Assembly (NCBI GenBank): GCA_044370695.1
Contig: JBILVB010000048.1
Location: forward strand, 1 to 22,386
From: JBEIFW01 sp044370695
GTDB lineage: Bacteria > Actinomycetota > Acidimicrobiia > Acidimicrobiales > Ilumatobacteraceae
DNA length: 22,386 bases
Direction: 5' to 3'
This document shows positions 7,992-16,661 of this stretch, piece after piece. Below the pieces are notes generated by a model. That model did not search any database. It was not told the DNA's origin and saw only the letters and a list, made by a program, of their open reading frames with translations. The position numbers and the translations under genes were made by a program. Each line of letters starts with the position of its first letter. Position 1 is the first letter of the stretch.

Positions 7992-9409
7992 GAGGGCGTT
8001 CCCTCGCCTTCACGGAGTCGGGCGAGCACCTCCGAGGGAAGGTCTGCGACGTCGCCGCAGCCCATCGACAGGCACAGGTCGCCGTCGCGCAGCTCGCGGG
8101 CGAGGTACTCGACGAGTTCGGCCCGGGCCGGTAACCACACGACGCGGCTGGCGGGTCGGGCGTCGAGCACGGCGTCGACGACGAGCTTGCCGGTCACACC
8201 CGGGATCGGCGCGTCCCCCGAGGGGTAGATGTCGGTGATCACGACGACGTCCGCACGGCCGAAGCACTCGGCGTACGCGCCGGACAGGCGCGCCATGCGC
8301 CGGAAGCGGTTGGGTTGGAACACCGCGACGATCCGATTCCAGCCGTCGCCGCTGTCGGCCGCGGCGTCGAGCACTGCGGCGATCTCGGTGGGGATGTGCG
8401 CGTAGTCGTCCACGAAGGTGATCCCGCCGTGGGTTCCCCGGAAGTCGAACCGACGGGCGACGCCGCCGAAGCGTCCGAGCGCCCGCACCGTTGCGGCGAA
8501 CGGCACCCCCAGCGTGTCCGCGAGCGCGATCACGCCGGTGGCGTTGCGCACGTTGTGCAGGCCTCGCAACGGGACGCGTACCTCGCCGAGGCGCTCGCCC
8601 CGACGCGTGACCGAGAACTGCAACTCCCCCCGGTTCGCGGCAACGTCGCTCGCGCGGTAGTCGGCGCTCGGGTCCGTCCCGTAGGTGATCGCACCGTGCT
8701 TCACGCCGAGACGGGCGGCGACCGGGTCGTCGACGCAGACCACCCGCGGCCCCTCGACGGCCGCGAGGAAGGCATCGAATCCCTCCACGATGGCCTCGAA
8801 CGTGCCCCAGTGCTCCAGATGATCGACGTCGACGTTCGTGACGACCGCGGCGGTGAGCGGCAACTCGAGGAACGTGCCGTCGCTCTCGTCGGCCTCGACC
8901 ACGAACGTCGGCGCTCCGGTCCAGCGGGCCCCGCCCCCGACCTCGTGCACGTCGCCCCCGATGATGAACCCGGGATCCATCCCGGCCTCGGCGAGCGCCA
9001 AGGCCAGCATCGACGTGGTCGTGGTCTTGCCGTGGGTGCCCGCGACGCCGACGGCGCGGGCACAGGCGCAGATCGACGCGAGCATCCCGGCGCGGGTGAG
9101 CACCGGGATCCCGGCTGCCGCTGCGGCGCGCAACTCGACGTTGCCCGGCGGGATCGCCGTGGACGCCGTCACCGCGTCGACGCCGGCGACGAGCGCCGGA
9201 TCGTGGCCGACGGCGACGTGCACCCCGGCGGTGCGCAACCGGTCGAGCACCGAGGACTCGCGCACGTCGCTGCCCGACGTCACGTGACCCATCCGGGCCA
9301 GCACGTGCGCAATGGCGCTCATACCGGGGCCACCCACCCCGACCACGTGGTAGCGGCCGGGGACGCGCAGATCGAGCGGGACGTCGGGGCGGGTCATGTC
9401 GCCCGGCAT
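7988..9409 (-). CDS. murC: UDP-N-acetylmuramate--L-alanine ligase MurC
   Basis: A 473-aa ATP-dependent Mur ligase that adds L-Ala to UDP-MurNAc. The N-terminal UDP-binding Rossmann domain shows HVVGVGGPGMSAIA (residues 21-34). The ATP loop is GTHGKTTTT at 124-132. EADESDGTF (172-180) and NVDVDHLEHW (192-201) follow. The C-terminal domain has GVARRFDFRG (316-325) and DDYAHIPTE (334-342), where most MurC proteins have DDYAHHPTE. QPNRF at 365-369 replaces the usual QPHR. The end DIYPSGDAPIPGVTG is characteristic of MurC and rules out MurD, MurE and MurF. ATG 9409 is the longest start; ATG 9397 (MTRPDVPLDL) is also possible, and neither has a good ribosome binding site. It lies 39 bp after murG. 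Confidence 0.95.
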   Translation of the reverse strand: MPGDMTRPDVPLDLRVPGRYHVVGVGGPGMSAIAHVLARMGHVTSGSDVRESSVLDRLRTAGVHVAVGHDPALVAGVDAVTASTAIPPGNVELRAAAAAGIPVLTRAGMLASICACARAVGVAGTHGKTTTTSMLALALAEAGMDPGFIIGGDVHEVGGGARWTGAPTFVVEADESDGTFLELPLTAAVVTNVDVDHLEHWGTFEAIVEGFDAFLAAVEGPRVVCVDDPVAARLGVKHGAITYGTDPSADYRASDVAANRGELQFSVTRRGERLGEVRVPLRGLHNVRNATGVIALADTLGVPFAATVRALGRFGGVARRFDFRGTHGGITFVDDYAHIPTEIAAVLDAAADSGDGWNRIVAVFQPNRFRRMARLSGAYAECFGRADVVVITDIYPSGDAPIPGVTGKLVVDAVLDARPASRVVWLPARAELVEYLARELRDGDLCLSMGCGDVADLPSEVLARLREGEGTPS

Positions 9410-9448
9410 TGTCGCGTGCGCACGGTCGGCAGTGGTGGCTCCCGCCGC

Positions 9449-10561
9449 TCACCACGGGGCGCGGGCGTGCTCGACGGCCAGGCGGGCCACCGCGCCCGCT
9501 GCGTCCCGTCGGCCTCGGCTCGCCGCCGCCGCACGCACCTCGGCCCGCCGCTCGGGGTCGCGCAGATCCTCGAGCACCGCGTCCAGACGAGCGACGTCGA
9601 ACTCGGCTTCGGGGACCAGGACCGCGCCACCGACCTCGGCCAACCAGCGAGCGTTCGCCGTCTGATGATCCGCGGCGGCAGCCGGCCACGGCACGAGCAC
9701 CGACGCGAGCCCGAGCGCGCCGAGCTCCGCGACCGTGGACGCCCCCGCCCGTGCGAGCACCACGTCGGCAGCGGCGTAGGCGCTCGCCATGTCGTGCTCG
9801 AACGGCACGACCTGGTGCACCAGACCCGACGGGTCGAGCTGCGGGGTCCAGCCCTCGGCGTTGCGCCGACCGACCACGTGGCGGATCGCCACGTCGGTAC
9901 GGCCCGCCCGGGCCGCCACGTAGTCCCGCACCACGTCGTTGATGGCCCCGGAGCCCTGGCTGCCGCCGACCACGAGCACCGTGAACCGGTCGGCCGGCAA
10001 GCCGAGCCGCCGGCGCGCCGCCGTCCGTTCGGCATCGGGATCCAGCGCCACGAGCTCGCGCCGGATCGGCGCTCCGGTGTGGACCGCGCGCCGCAACGTC
10101 GAGTCGGGGAACGCCACCGCCGTCGCTGCGGCGAGGCGGATCGTCAGCCGATTCGCAAGCCCCGGGATTGCGTCGTAGCTGACCGCGATCAGGGGCACCC
10201 GCCGTAGCCGGGCCGCGAGGACCACCGGCACGCTCGCGTAGCCCCCGACCGACACGACGACCCGGGGCCGCTCGCGCCCGACGAGACGCCAGGCCGCCAC
10301 GAGGCCGACGGCCAGCTTCCGGGCTGCGACGAGCCGGGCCCGCCACAGACCCGATCGACGTTGTCCCCGGCGGGGGAACGGAGCGAGGTCGATCGTGAGC
10401 AGGCGGTGTCCGGCCGCCGGCACCGCCTCGGACTCGAGCCCCCGGGGGGTTCCCACCAGCGCGACGTCGCCCCACCCGATCGCAACCAGCGCATCGGCGA
10501 TCGCGATCGCGGGGTTGACGTGACCGCCGGTGCCTCCGCCGGCGACCAGCACCGCCGTCAC
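9449..10561 (-). CDS. murG: MurG, lipid I N-acetylglucosaminyltransferase
   Basis: A 370-aa GT-B glycosyltransferase at the inner face of the membrane. It transfers GlcNAc from UDP-GlcNAc to lipid I, giving lipid II. The N-terminal signature GGGTGGHVNPAIA is at residues 8-20, with His14 matching the conserved catalytic-region His. SVGGYAS is at 104-110, the UDP-GlcNAc loop GGSQGSGAIND at 199-209, RAGASTVAEL at 271-280 and DHQTANA at 298-304. The stretch usually written HEQN before the GxxN motif reads VSYD at 127-130, followed by AIPGLANR. I chose GTG 10561 because it overlaps the ftsW stop by 4 bp and puts the glycine loop directly at the N-terminus. The reading frame extends further upstream only as an antisense-free shadow inside ftsW. 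Confidence 0.95.
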   Translation of the reverse strand: MTAVLVAGGGTGGHVNPAIAIADALVAIGWGDVALVGTPRGLESEAVPAAGHRLLTIDLAPFPRRGQRRSGLWRARLVAARKLAVGLVAAWRLVGRERPRVVVSVGGYASVPVVLAARLRRVPLIAVSYDAIPGLANRLTIRLAAATAVAFPDSTLRRAVHTGAPIRRELVALDPDAERTAARRRLGLPADRFTVLVVGGSQGSGAINDVVRDYVAARAGRTDVAIRHVVGRRNAEGWTPQLDPSGLVHQVVPFEHDMASAYAAADVVLARAGASTVAELGALGLASVLVPWPAAAADHQTANARWLAEVGGAVLVPEAEFDVARLDAVLEDLRDPERRAEVRAAAASRGRRDAAGAVARLAVEHARAPW

Positions 10562-11784
10562 CGCGGTGCCGGGCGCGGGTTCCGGGCGACGTTGAGGAGC
10601 AACCCGGCACCCGCCATGGTCGCGAGCAGCGAGGAACCGCCGAACGACAGCAGGGGCAGCGTGATTCCGGTGAGCGGGAGGATCCCGGTCACGCCGGCGA
10701 TGTTCACGAACGCCTGCAGCAGCAACCAGCCGGTGATCCCACCCGCCACCAGCAGCCCGAACCGATCCCGCGACCGGGCCGCTACCTGGATGCCGAACAC
10801 GCCGAGCAGCACGAACAGCGCGCACACGGTGAGCACGCCGGCGAAACCCAACTCCTCCGCGAGGATCGCGAAAATGAAGTCGGTGTGGGCCTCGGGCAGG
10901 AAGCCCCACTTCGCCCGACTGGCACCGATACCGAGACCCGTCAGCCCACCGGAGGCCACCCCGATCCGGGCCTGCCAGACCTGGAACCCGATGTCCTGCT
11001 TGTGCGCGGCGAGGTCGAGAAACGCCGTCCACCGGGCCCACCGGTACGGCGTGGTCCGGATGAACAGCACCGCTCCGGACCCGAGCATCAACGCCCGCCA
11101 CGCCAGCGGTATCAGCGGCGCACCGGCGACGAACGCCACGAGCAGGACGATGCCGCACAGCACGATCGCCGACCCGAGATCCCGCTGGAGCAGGTGCAGT
11201 GCGAGGAAAGCCAACAGCACCAACGTGATCGGACGAAGCGTGCGAGCGGGCAGGTGGGTCTGGTCCACCCGGCGGGCGAGCAGGTCGGCCACATAGAGCA
11301 GGACGGCGATCTTCACGAACTCCGACGGCTGGAATCCGATGGGTCCGATGTCCACCCAGGCGCGCGCCCCGTTGGTCTCCCGGCCGAGGCCGGGAACGAA
11401 GGGCAACAGCATCGCCACGAACGACGCCCCGAGGAGCCACGGCACCATCCGGCGCCAGAGCGCGAGCGGGATGCGCAGCGCAGCGAACAGCGCCGCCGCG
11501 CCGAGGGCGGCCCACACCAGCTGGCGGCGGAAGTAGGACCACGGGGACTGGTCCTCGTGGATCGCCTTCACCGACGTCGCCGACAGCACCATCACCAGAC
11601 CGATGAGCGTCAACAGCGCGACCAACAACGCGATCGCGTAGAACGCAGGCGGAGCCGGGCGACGGGCGACGGGACGCGCCGTGGGATGCCGGGCGCGCGA
11701 CGCGGCGACCCCGCCGCCGGCCGCCTCGCCGCCGCCGTCACGGCTACGACCGGTCCGACGCATCGTCGTCGTCGTCGATCCCAT
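10558..11784 (-). CDS. ftsW: FtsW, SEDS-family septal peptidoglycan glycosyltransferase
   Basis: A 408-aa polytopic membrane protein that polymerises lipid II at the septum together with its partner transpeptidase FtsI, encoded two genes upstream. After a basic cytoplasmic tail (about 1-45), some ten hydrophobic segments follow. Family motifs are IGFQPSEFVKIA at 149-160, QRDLGSAIVL at 200-209, and the catalytic Asp302 in EAHTDFIFAILAEELGF. Near the C-terminus is LPLTGITLPLLSFGGSS (369-385). The protein ends soon after the last helix, without the long C-terminal tail of mycobacterial FtsW. ATG 11784 is 3 bp after the mraY stop; ATG 11763 is an alternative. RodA is excluded mainly by context. 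Confidence 0.95.
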   Translation of the reverse strand: MGSTTTTMRRTGRSRDGGGEAAGGGVAASRARHPTARPVARRPAPPAFYAIALLVALLTLIGLVMVLSATSVKAIHEDQSPWSYFRRQLVWAALGAAALFAALRIPLALWRRMVPWLLGASFVAMLLPFVPGLGRETNGARAWVDIGPIGFQPSEFVKIAVLLYVADLLARRVDQTHLPARTLRPITLVLLAFLALHLLQRDLGSAIVLCGIVLLVAFVAGAPLIPLAWRALMLGSGAVLFIRTTPYRWARWTAFLDLAAHKQDIGFQVWQARIGVASGGLTGLGIGASRAKWGFLPEAHTDFIFAILAEELGFAGVLTVCALFVLLGVFGIQVAARSRDRFGLLVAGGITGWLLLQAFVNIAGVTGILPLTGITLPLLSFGGSSLLATMAGAGLLLNVARNPRPAPR

Positions 11785-11787
11785 CTG

Positions 11788-12858
11788 CTACAGCCCCGCC
11801 GTGCGGGCGAAGTCGGCGTAGTAGATGCCCAACGCCGTCGCGACGCAGAGCCCGGCCAGGATCCAGAAGCGGATGATCACGGTGGTCTCCGGCCAGCCGG
11901 CCAGCTCGAAGTGGTGGTGGATGGGCGACATGCGGAACAGTCGGCGCGTGCGCCCCGACGCCTTGAACACGGTCATCTGAAGGGCCACCGACAGGATCTC
12001 CATCACGTAGAGGCCGCAGATCAAGGGCAACAGCAGGTGGGTGTTGGTCGTCAGTGCGAGCAGCGCGAGCGCGGCGCCGAGGCCCTGCGAGCCGACGTCG
12101 CCCATGAAGATGCGGGCCGGGGCGGCGTTCCACCACAGGAACCCGAGACAGGCCCCGCCGAACGCGACCGCCACGATCGACAGGTCGAACGGGTTGACGA
12201 TCTCGTAGATCTCGGTCTTCGACACGCCCTGCAGGTTCCGGAACCCCCAGAAGGCGATGATCGTGAACGCGAAGAAACCCATGGTCGCCGACCCGGCAGC
12301 GAGGCCGTCGAGACCGTCGGTGACGTTGACGGCGTGGGCGGTCGAGAAGATCATGAACGTCGCGAGCACCAGGTAACCGACCACGCCGAGCTCCCAGCCC
12401 GGCAGGTCGGCCCGGGTGAACGACAGCTTGGTGTTGATGTCGACGACGGTGACGAGCAGCAGTGCGATCACGAAGCTCATCACCAACATGATGTGGCTCT
12501 TCGTCTTCCAGAAGATGCCTTTGTTGTGACGCTTGCGGACCTTCAGCACGTCGTCGACCAGTCCGACCGCAGCCAGCAGGAGCACGCCGCCGAACACCAC
12601 GAAGGCCTGGTCGGAGAAGTACGTGCCCTCCATGGTGTGCGCCGCCAGGTAGCCGACGAGCGCCGCCAACAGGAACGCCAGCCCGCCCATCGTCGGCGTC
12701 CCGGCCTTGTGCTGGTGCTCGGGGGCGCGGGCGTTGCGCTCGTCCTTGGTGAGGATCGGCTGAGCCAGGCTGCGGCGCTGGAACAGTCCGATGAGCAGCT
12801 TCGTGCCGATCAGCGAGGTGAGCATCGCGACGGCGGCGCCGACGAACAGTGCCTTCAC
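11788..12858 (-). CDS. mraY: phospho-MurNAc-pentapeptide translocase MraY
   Basis: A 356-aa polytopic membrane enzyme that transfers phospho-MurNAc-pentapeptide to undecaprenyl phosphate, making lipid I. Motifs in order: HKAGTPTMGGL at residues 50-60; the Asp pair LVDD, with Asp102 and Asp103; NVTDGLDGLAAG at 178-189; the catalytic-site Asp254 in FMGDVGS; and the histidine motif SPIHHHFE at 311-318. About ten hydrophobic segments are visible, and the length is normal. ATG 12858 overlaps the murE stop by 4 bp (ATGA). In most dcw clusters murF lies between murE and mraY and murD between mraY and ftsW; neither is here. Confidence 0.97.
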   Translation of the reverse strand: MKALFVGAAVAMLTSLIGTKLLIGLFQRRSLAQPILTKDERNARAPEHQHKAGTPTMGGLAFLLAALVGYLAAHTMEGTYFSDQAFVVFGGVLLLAAVGLVDDVLKVRKRHNKGIFWKTKSHIMLVMSFVIALLLVTVVDINTKLSFTRADLPGWELGVVGYLVLATFMIFSTAHAVNVTDGLDGLAAGSATMGFFAFTIIAFWGFRNLQGVSKTEIYEIVNPFDLSIVAVAFGGACLGFLWWNAAPARIFMGDVGSQGLGAALALLALTTNTHLLLPLICGLYVMEILSVALQMTVFKASGRTRRLFRMSPIHHHFELAGWPETTVIIRFWILAGLCVATALGIYYADFARTAGL

Positions 12859-14291
12859 GGCCGCGCCTCCAGAAGCTCCCGGGCGACTGCCCGGTCGTCG
12901 AAAGGGACCGTCCCGGCCGGGCCGAGATCCTGGGTCGTTTCATGGCCCTTCCCGGCGATCACCACGACATCGCCCGGTCGGGCCTCGGCGAAGGCCGTGG
13001 CGATCGCCGCACGGCGCTCCGGTTCGACGACGGTCCGGGATCGATGGGGTGGGGCGATGCCGTCCAGCACGGCCGCGATGATGGCAGCCGGGTCCTCCGA
13101 ACGCGGGTTGTCCGAGGTCAGGACCACCACATCGGCCCGCTCGGCAGCGACCGCCCCCATCCGCGGTCGCTTGTCGGCATCGCGGTCCCCGCCGCAGCCG
13201 AACACGACGAGCACCCGGCCCGCGGTGCCGGCGCGGGCGGCCACGAGCACGGCCTCGAGCCCTTCGGGAGTGTGGGCGTAGTCGACGACGACGGCGAAGG
13301 GCTGCCCGGCGTCGACCGCTTCGAACCGGCCCGGCACCGGGGGGACCGACGCGAGCCCGGCGGCCGCCGTGCCCGGCTCGACACCGGCGGCGACGACCGC
13401 CTCGAGCGCCGCCAGGGCGTTGCCCACGTTGAACGTCCCCCCGAGCGGAACTTCGACGGGATGACCGCGCCAGGAGAACCGTGACCGGGTCGGACCGAGC
13501 TCGAGGCCGGCGGCGTCCGCCATGCCGTACGCGACCACCGGCACCCCCGCCTGCTCGGCGAGGCGCCGGCCCCAGGGATCGTCGGTGTTCACCACGCCGA
13601 CGGTGCAGGCACCGGCCTCGAACAACCGGGCCTTGGCCGCGAAGTACGCGTCCATCGTGCCGTGGAAGTCGAGATGGTCGCGACCGAGGTTGGTGAACAC
13701 GCCCACGGCGAACCGTGTGCCGTCGGTGCGGTGCAGGGCCAACGCGTGCGAGGACACCTCCATGGCCACCGCGGTGCAGCCCTCGCCGCGGAACCCGGCG
13801 AGGGCCCGCTGCAGGTCCGGCGCCTCCGGGGTGGTGCGTGCGCCGGTCAGCGTGCCCAACATCCCGCAGCGCTGCCCGGCGTGTTCGAACAGGAACCGGA
13901 CGAGCCACGCCGTCGTCGTCTTGCCGTTCGTACCGGTGACCCCGACGACGCGCAGCGCCGCCGACGGCGATCCGTGGACGGCGTCGGCGACCCGACCGAG
14001 GACGGCGCGGACCGACGCGACCTGGAACTGAGGTACGCCCAGATCCAGCGGGCGTTCCACGAGCAGTGCGCACGCGCCGGCGGCGACGGCGGCCGCTGCG
14101 TGCACGTGGCCGTCGGTGACGGCGCCCGGCAGGCAGCAGAACAGCCAACCCGGCCGAACCTGCCGGGAGTCGTGCGTGCAGTCGACCACCTCCCCGGCCA
14201 CGGGTTCTGCACCGGCACGATCCCGCCCTACGGGGAGGGGGTCGACGCGACGGGCACCGGCGGTCGCCGCCAGCTCGTCGAGGCGCATCAC
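12855..14291 (-). CDS. murE: UDP-MurNAc-tripeptide ligase MurE (meso-diaminopimelate type)
   Basis: A 478-aa ATP-dependent Mur ligase that adds the third residue of the peptide stem. The UDP-binding domain has DSRQVRPGWLF at residues 41-51. The ATP loop is GTNGKTTT at 120-127. ARTTPEAPDL is at 151-160 and MEVSSHAL at 177-184. DHLDFHGTM is at 205-213, and the carbamoylated lysine is Lys220 in YFAAKARLF. VDYAHTPEGL is at 336-345. DNPR at 394-397 is the specificity motif for meso-DAP, so the wall is predicted to be of A1gamma type. KGHET lies at 448-452. The ATG at 14291 overlaps the ftsI stop by 4 bp; a second ATG follows directly at 14288. murF does not follow. Confidence 0.96.
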   Translation of the reverse strand: MMRLDELAATAGARRVDPLPVGRDRAGAEPVAGEVVDCTHDSRQVRPGWLFCCLPGAVTDGHVHAAAAVAAGACALLVERPLDLGVPQFQVASVRAVLGRVADAVHGSPSAALRVVGVTGTNGKTTTAWLVRFLFEHAGQRCGMLGTLTGARTTPEAPDLQRALAGFRGEGCTAVAMEVSSHALALHRTDGTRFAVGVFTNLGRDHLDFHGTMDAYFAAKARLFEAGACTVGVVNTDDPWGRRLAEQAGVPVVAYGMADAAGLELGPTRSRFSWRGHPVEVPLGGTFNVGNALAALEAVVAAGVEPGTAAAGLASVPPVPGRFEAVDAGQPFAVVVDYAHTPEGLEAVLVAARAGTAGRVLVVFGCGGDRDADKRPRMGAVAAERADVVVLTSDNPRSEDPAAIIAAVLDGIAPPHRSRTVVEPERRAAIATAFAEARPGDVVVIAGKGHETTQDLGPAGTVPFDDRAVARELLEARP

Positions 14292-16144
14292 CGCACCTTG
14301 GCGCCGGCGCAGTCGCCGCCCGTGGGCGCGATCCGCTGGATCCGAACCGCTTCCTGGGCCACGAGCCGGAACAGCGGGGCGGCGGCGACCGCGCCGGACT
14401 GGAACCGGTACGGGTCGGGCTCGTCGATGGTCACCACGATCGTCAGCTTGGGATCGTCGGCCGGCAGGAAGCCCTCGAACGACGTGACGTAGTGGTGGTT
14501 GCCGTCCTTGTCCCGGTAACCGTCGATCGTGCCGTCGGGAGCCTTGTACGGCGGGGTCTGCGGCTTGTACGCCGTCCCCGTCTTGCCCGCCACCGGGTAC
14601 CCGGCGACCGCGGCGCGTTCCTTGGCCGTGCCGTCCTCCCGGCAGATGACACCCTTGAGCGCCTCGGTCATCGCCACTGCGGTGGCGGGACTCACCGCGG
14701 CGCGGGTGGGCGACGGTGCCGCCGGATGTTGCACGCCTTCGGGGTCGATCGTGGCCCGCACCAACCGCGGTGCGACGTAGGTGCCCCGGTTGGCGAGGGT
14801 GTTCATCGCCCCCGCCAGCTGCACCAGGGTGACGCCGAAGCCCTGGCCGTAGGGAATCGTCGCCTTCTGGGCGTCGTTCCAGCGGCTGAGCGGCGGCAGC
14901 AGACCGGGCGACTCGTCCGGGAAACCGAGACCCGTCGTCGTCCCGAACCCGAAGGCCCGCAGGTAGTGGTCGACCCGGGTGGAGCCGATCGAGCGGGCGA
15001 GCAGCACCGTGCCGATGTTGGACGACCGGGCGATGATCGTCTCCATGTCCATCGTCACCGGCGCCCGGGGCCCCTCGGCGTCGTAGACGACATGCTCCTT
15101 CGTGATCTGGAGGCTGCCGGGTACCTGCCAGACCTGCTCGAGGGTGGTGGTCCCCTCCTCGATCGCGCCCGACCCGGCGATGATCTTGGCCACCGAGCCC
15201 GGCTCGTAGGTGTCGACGAGCGCGTTGTTGGCGCTCGACACCGCCACCTTCTGGGTCTTGGCGTCACGCCGCACGTTGGCCAGGGCAAGGATGTCGCCCG
15301 AGCGGGTGTCGAGCACGACGACCATGCCGCCCTTGGCCTTGGTCTCCTCCACGCGGCGCACCGTGAGCTCCTCGACGGCGTACTGCAGCTGCCGGTCGAC
15401 GGTGAGCACGAGGTCGCTGCCCGCCTGGGGCGCCACCACGCGGTCGACCCCGAGCGGGATCGAGCGACCCTCTCGATCCCGCTCGCGGATGAGGCTCCCC
15501 GGAACGCCGGCGAGCACCGATTCGTACTGCTTCTCGAGTCCACCCGTGCCCTTGCCGTCCGGGTCGGTCCCCCCGAGCACACCGGCCGCGAGGCTGCCGG
15601 CAGGCCGGACGCGCCGCGGCTCGAGGTAGCTGAACACACCGGGCAGTCCGAGCGCCTTCACGGCCGCCGCGACGTCGGCATCGATCTGGCGGGCCAGGTA
15701 TGCGAACTCGCCGCCGCTGTTGAGCCGCACCAGCGCGGCGTTCGCCGTGGCCTGATCCCACCGCAGCGGTCCGGCGAGGGCCACGATCGTGCCCACCCGG
15801 TCCTCGATCAGCCGGGGATCGGCCCACAGCGTCGTCGACGGCACGGACATCGCGAGCTCGTAGCCGTTGCGGTCGAAGATCGTGCCCCGATCCCCGGGGA
15901 GCGAAACGGTCCGAAGCCGTTGCGTGTCGCCCTCGGCGACGTACACGTCGGCGTTCGCCGTCTGCAGGAGGCCGACGTGCCACAGCGCGAGCGCGAACGC
16001 GACCGCCGCCGCCGCGACCACGACGGCGAGCCGCCGGCGGGGTGCGCCGGCCCGCCAGCGGCGCCGGGGGGTGGCGGCCCGGCGGGCCGACGCCGGCGAG
16101 GCGCCCCGCCTCGGCGCACCGGCCACGTGGCCCGGCGCGGTCAT
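14288..16144 (-). CDS. ftsI: FtsI/PBP3, septal class B penicillin-binding protein
   Basis: A 618-aa bitopic D,D-transpeptidase that cross-links septal peptidoglycan outside the membrane, working with FtsW. A basic cytoplasmic tail (1-38) is followed by one membrane helix (about 39-60) and the class B dimerisation domain, with DRGTIFDRNGYELA at 85-98. The transpeptidase motifs are all present: SVAK at 317-320 with catalytic Ser317 and Lys320 in YEPGSVAK, SSN at 374-376, and KTGT at 521-524. After KTGT there is a Lys/Tyr/Pro-rich stretch (about 526-551) before TSFEGFLPADDPKL. No PASTA domain is present. ATG 16144 overlaps the stop of the ftsL-like gene by 4 bp, and the stop overlaps murE by 4 bp. 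Confidence 0.96.
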   Translation of the reverse strand: MTAPGHVAGAPRRGASPASARRAATPRRRWRAGAPRRRLAVVVAAAAVAFALALWHVGLLQTANADVYVAEGDTQRLRTVSLPGDRGTIFDRNGYELAMSVPSTTLWADPRLIEDRVGTIVALAGPLRWDQATANAALVRLNSGGEFAYLARQIDADVAAAVKALGLPGVFSYLEPRRVRPAGSLAAGVLGGTDPDGKGTGGLEKQYESVLAGVPGSLIRERDREGRSIPLGVDRVVAPQAGSDLVLTVDRQLQYAVEELTVRRVEETKAKGGMVVVLDTRSGDILALANVRRDAKTQKVAVSSANNALVDTYEPGSVAKIIAGSGAIEEGTTTLEQVWQVPGSLQITKEHVVYDAEGPRAPVTMDMETIIARSSNIGTVLLARSIGSTRVDHYLRAFGFGTTTGLGFPDESPGLLPPLSRWNDAQKATIPYGQGFGVTLVQLAGAMNTLANRGTYVAPRLVRATIDPEGVQHPAAPSPTRAAVSPATAVAMTEALKGVICREDGTAKERAAVAGYPVAGKTGTAYKPQTPPYKAPDGTIDGYRDKDGNHHYVTSFEGFLPADDPKLTIVVTIDEPDPYRFQSGAVAAAPLFRLVAQEAVRIQRIAPTGGDCAGAKVR

Positions 16145-16659
16145 GGCGCCGCGCCGACGAGGGGCTTCACGGTGGTCCAGTCGGGCCGGACCACGCCGTC
16201 ACCCTGCACACCGGCGCGCGCGCCGGCTGCGGCGGTGGCCGCGACGACCGCCGCTTCGCTCGGCGCCAGGAAGACCGGGTTCGCCCGGCGCCAGCCGAAA
16301 CGTTCGGCCATCGGGAGCACGTACGAGGGCGACTGCAGCTCGGCGAGACGGGCGCGCCACACGTCGTAGTCGCGCAGCTCGGTCCGGTAGTCACGGTCGA
16401 GGCGATCGAGCACGAGCTGGTTCTCGGCGAGCTGCGCCTGGAACGCGACGGCGCCGACCGAGGCACCGAACAGACCGAGGAACACCACGACCAGGACGAC
16501 CCCGGCCCGGCGGCGCCGGCGAGCGGGCGCGACGACCCGGAGGTGCTCGGCGCGGCGCAGCGCCTCGGCGGGGCGCGATCCCGGGCGCGCCGTTTCGGCC
16601 GTCGGGCGAGCGGTCCCGACGCTCGGTCGCAGCGCTGCTGCCGTCGCCTCGCGCGCCAT
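16141..16659 (-). CDS. ftsL: FtsL-like small bitopic divisome protein
   Basis: A 172-aa protein in the usual ftsL position between rsmH and ftsI. It has a basic N-terminal cytoplasmic part (1-52), one membrane helix (about 53-73, AGVVLVVVFLGLFGASVGAV), and then a short coiled-coil-like stretch (about 75-110, AENQLVLDRLDRDYRTELRD). A motif reminiscent of the FtsL/DivIC end follows, PSYVLPMAERFGW at 111-123. The C-terminal ~45 residues are Ala/Val/Gly-rich and look disordered. FtsL proteins are poorly conserved, so the call rests on topology, size, the MAERFGW-like motif and position. ATG 16659 lies 2 bp after the rsmH stop and is preferred to longer starts inside rsmH. The stop overlaps ftsI by 4 bp. 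Confidence 0.8.
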   Translation of the reverse strand: MAREATAAALRPSVGTARPTAETARPGSRPAEALRRAEHLRVVAPARRRRRAGVVLVVVFLGLFGASVGAVAFQAQLAENQLVLDRLDRDYRTELRDYDVWRARLAELQSPSYVLPMAERFGWRRANPVFLAPSEAAVVAATAAAGARAGVQGDGVVRPDWTTVKPLVGAAP

Positions 16660-16661
16660 CG

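Noticed and set aside
8315..10207. 630-codon plus-strand open frame antisense to murC and murG
   Set aside because: Shadow of GC-rich codons on the opposite strand; no recognisable motif.
8010..10610. 866-codon minus-strand open frame through murC and murG
   Set aside because: It is an out-of-frame reading of the two genes, with Arg/Gly-rich low-complexity translation.
10885..13281. 798-codon plus-strand open frame antisense to ftsW, mraY and murE
   Set aside because: Composition is dominated by R, G, H, P and Q with no domain pattern. The minus strand carries three intact, well-conserved genes here; long antisense frames are expected at this G+C.
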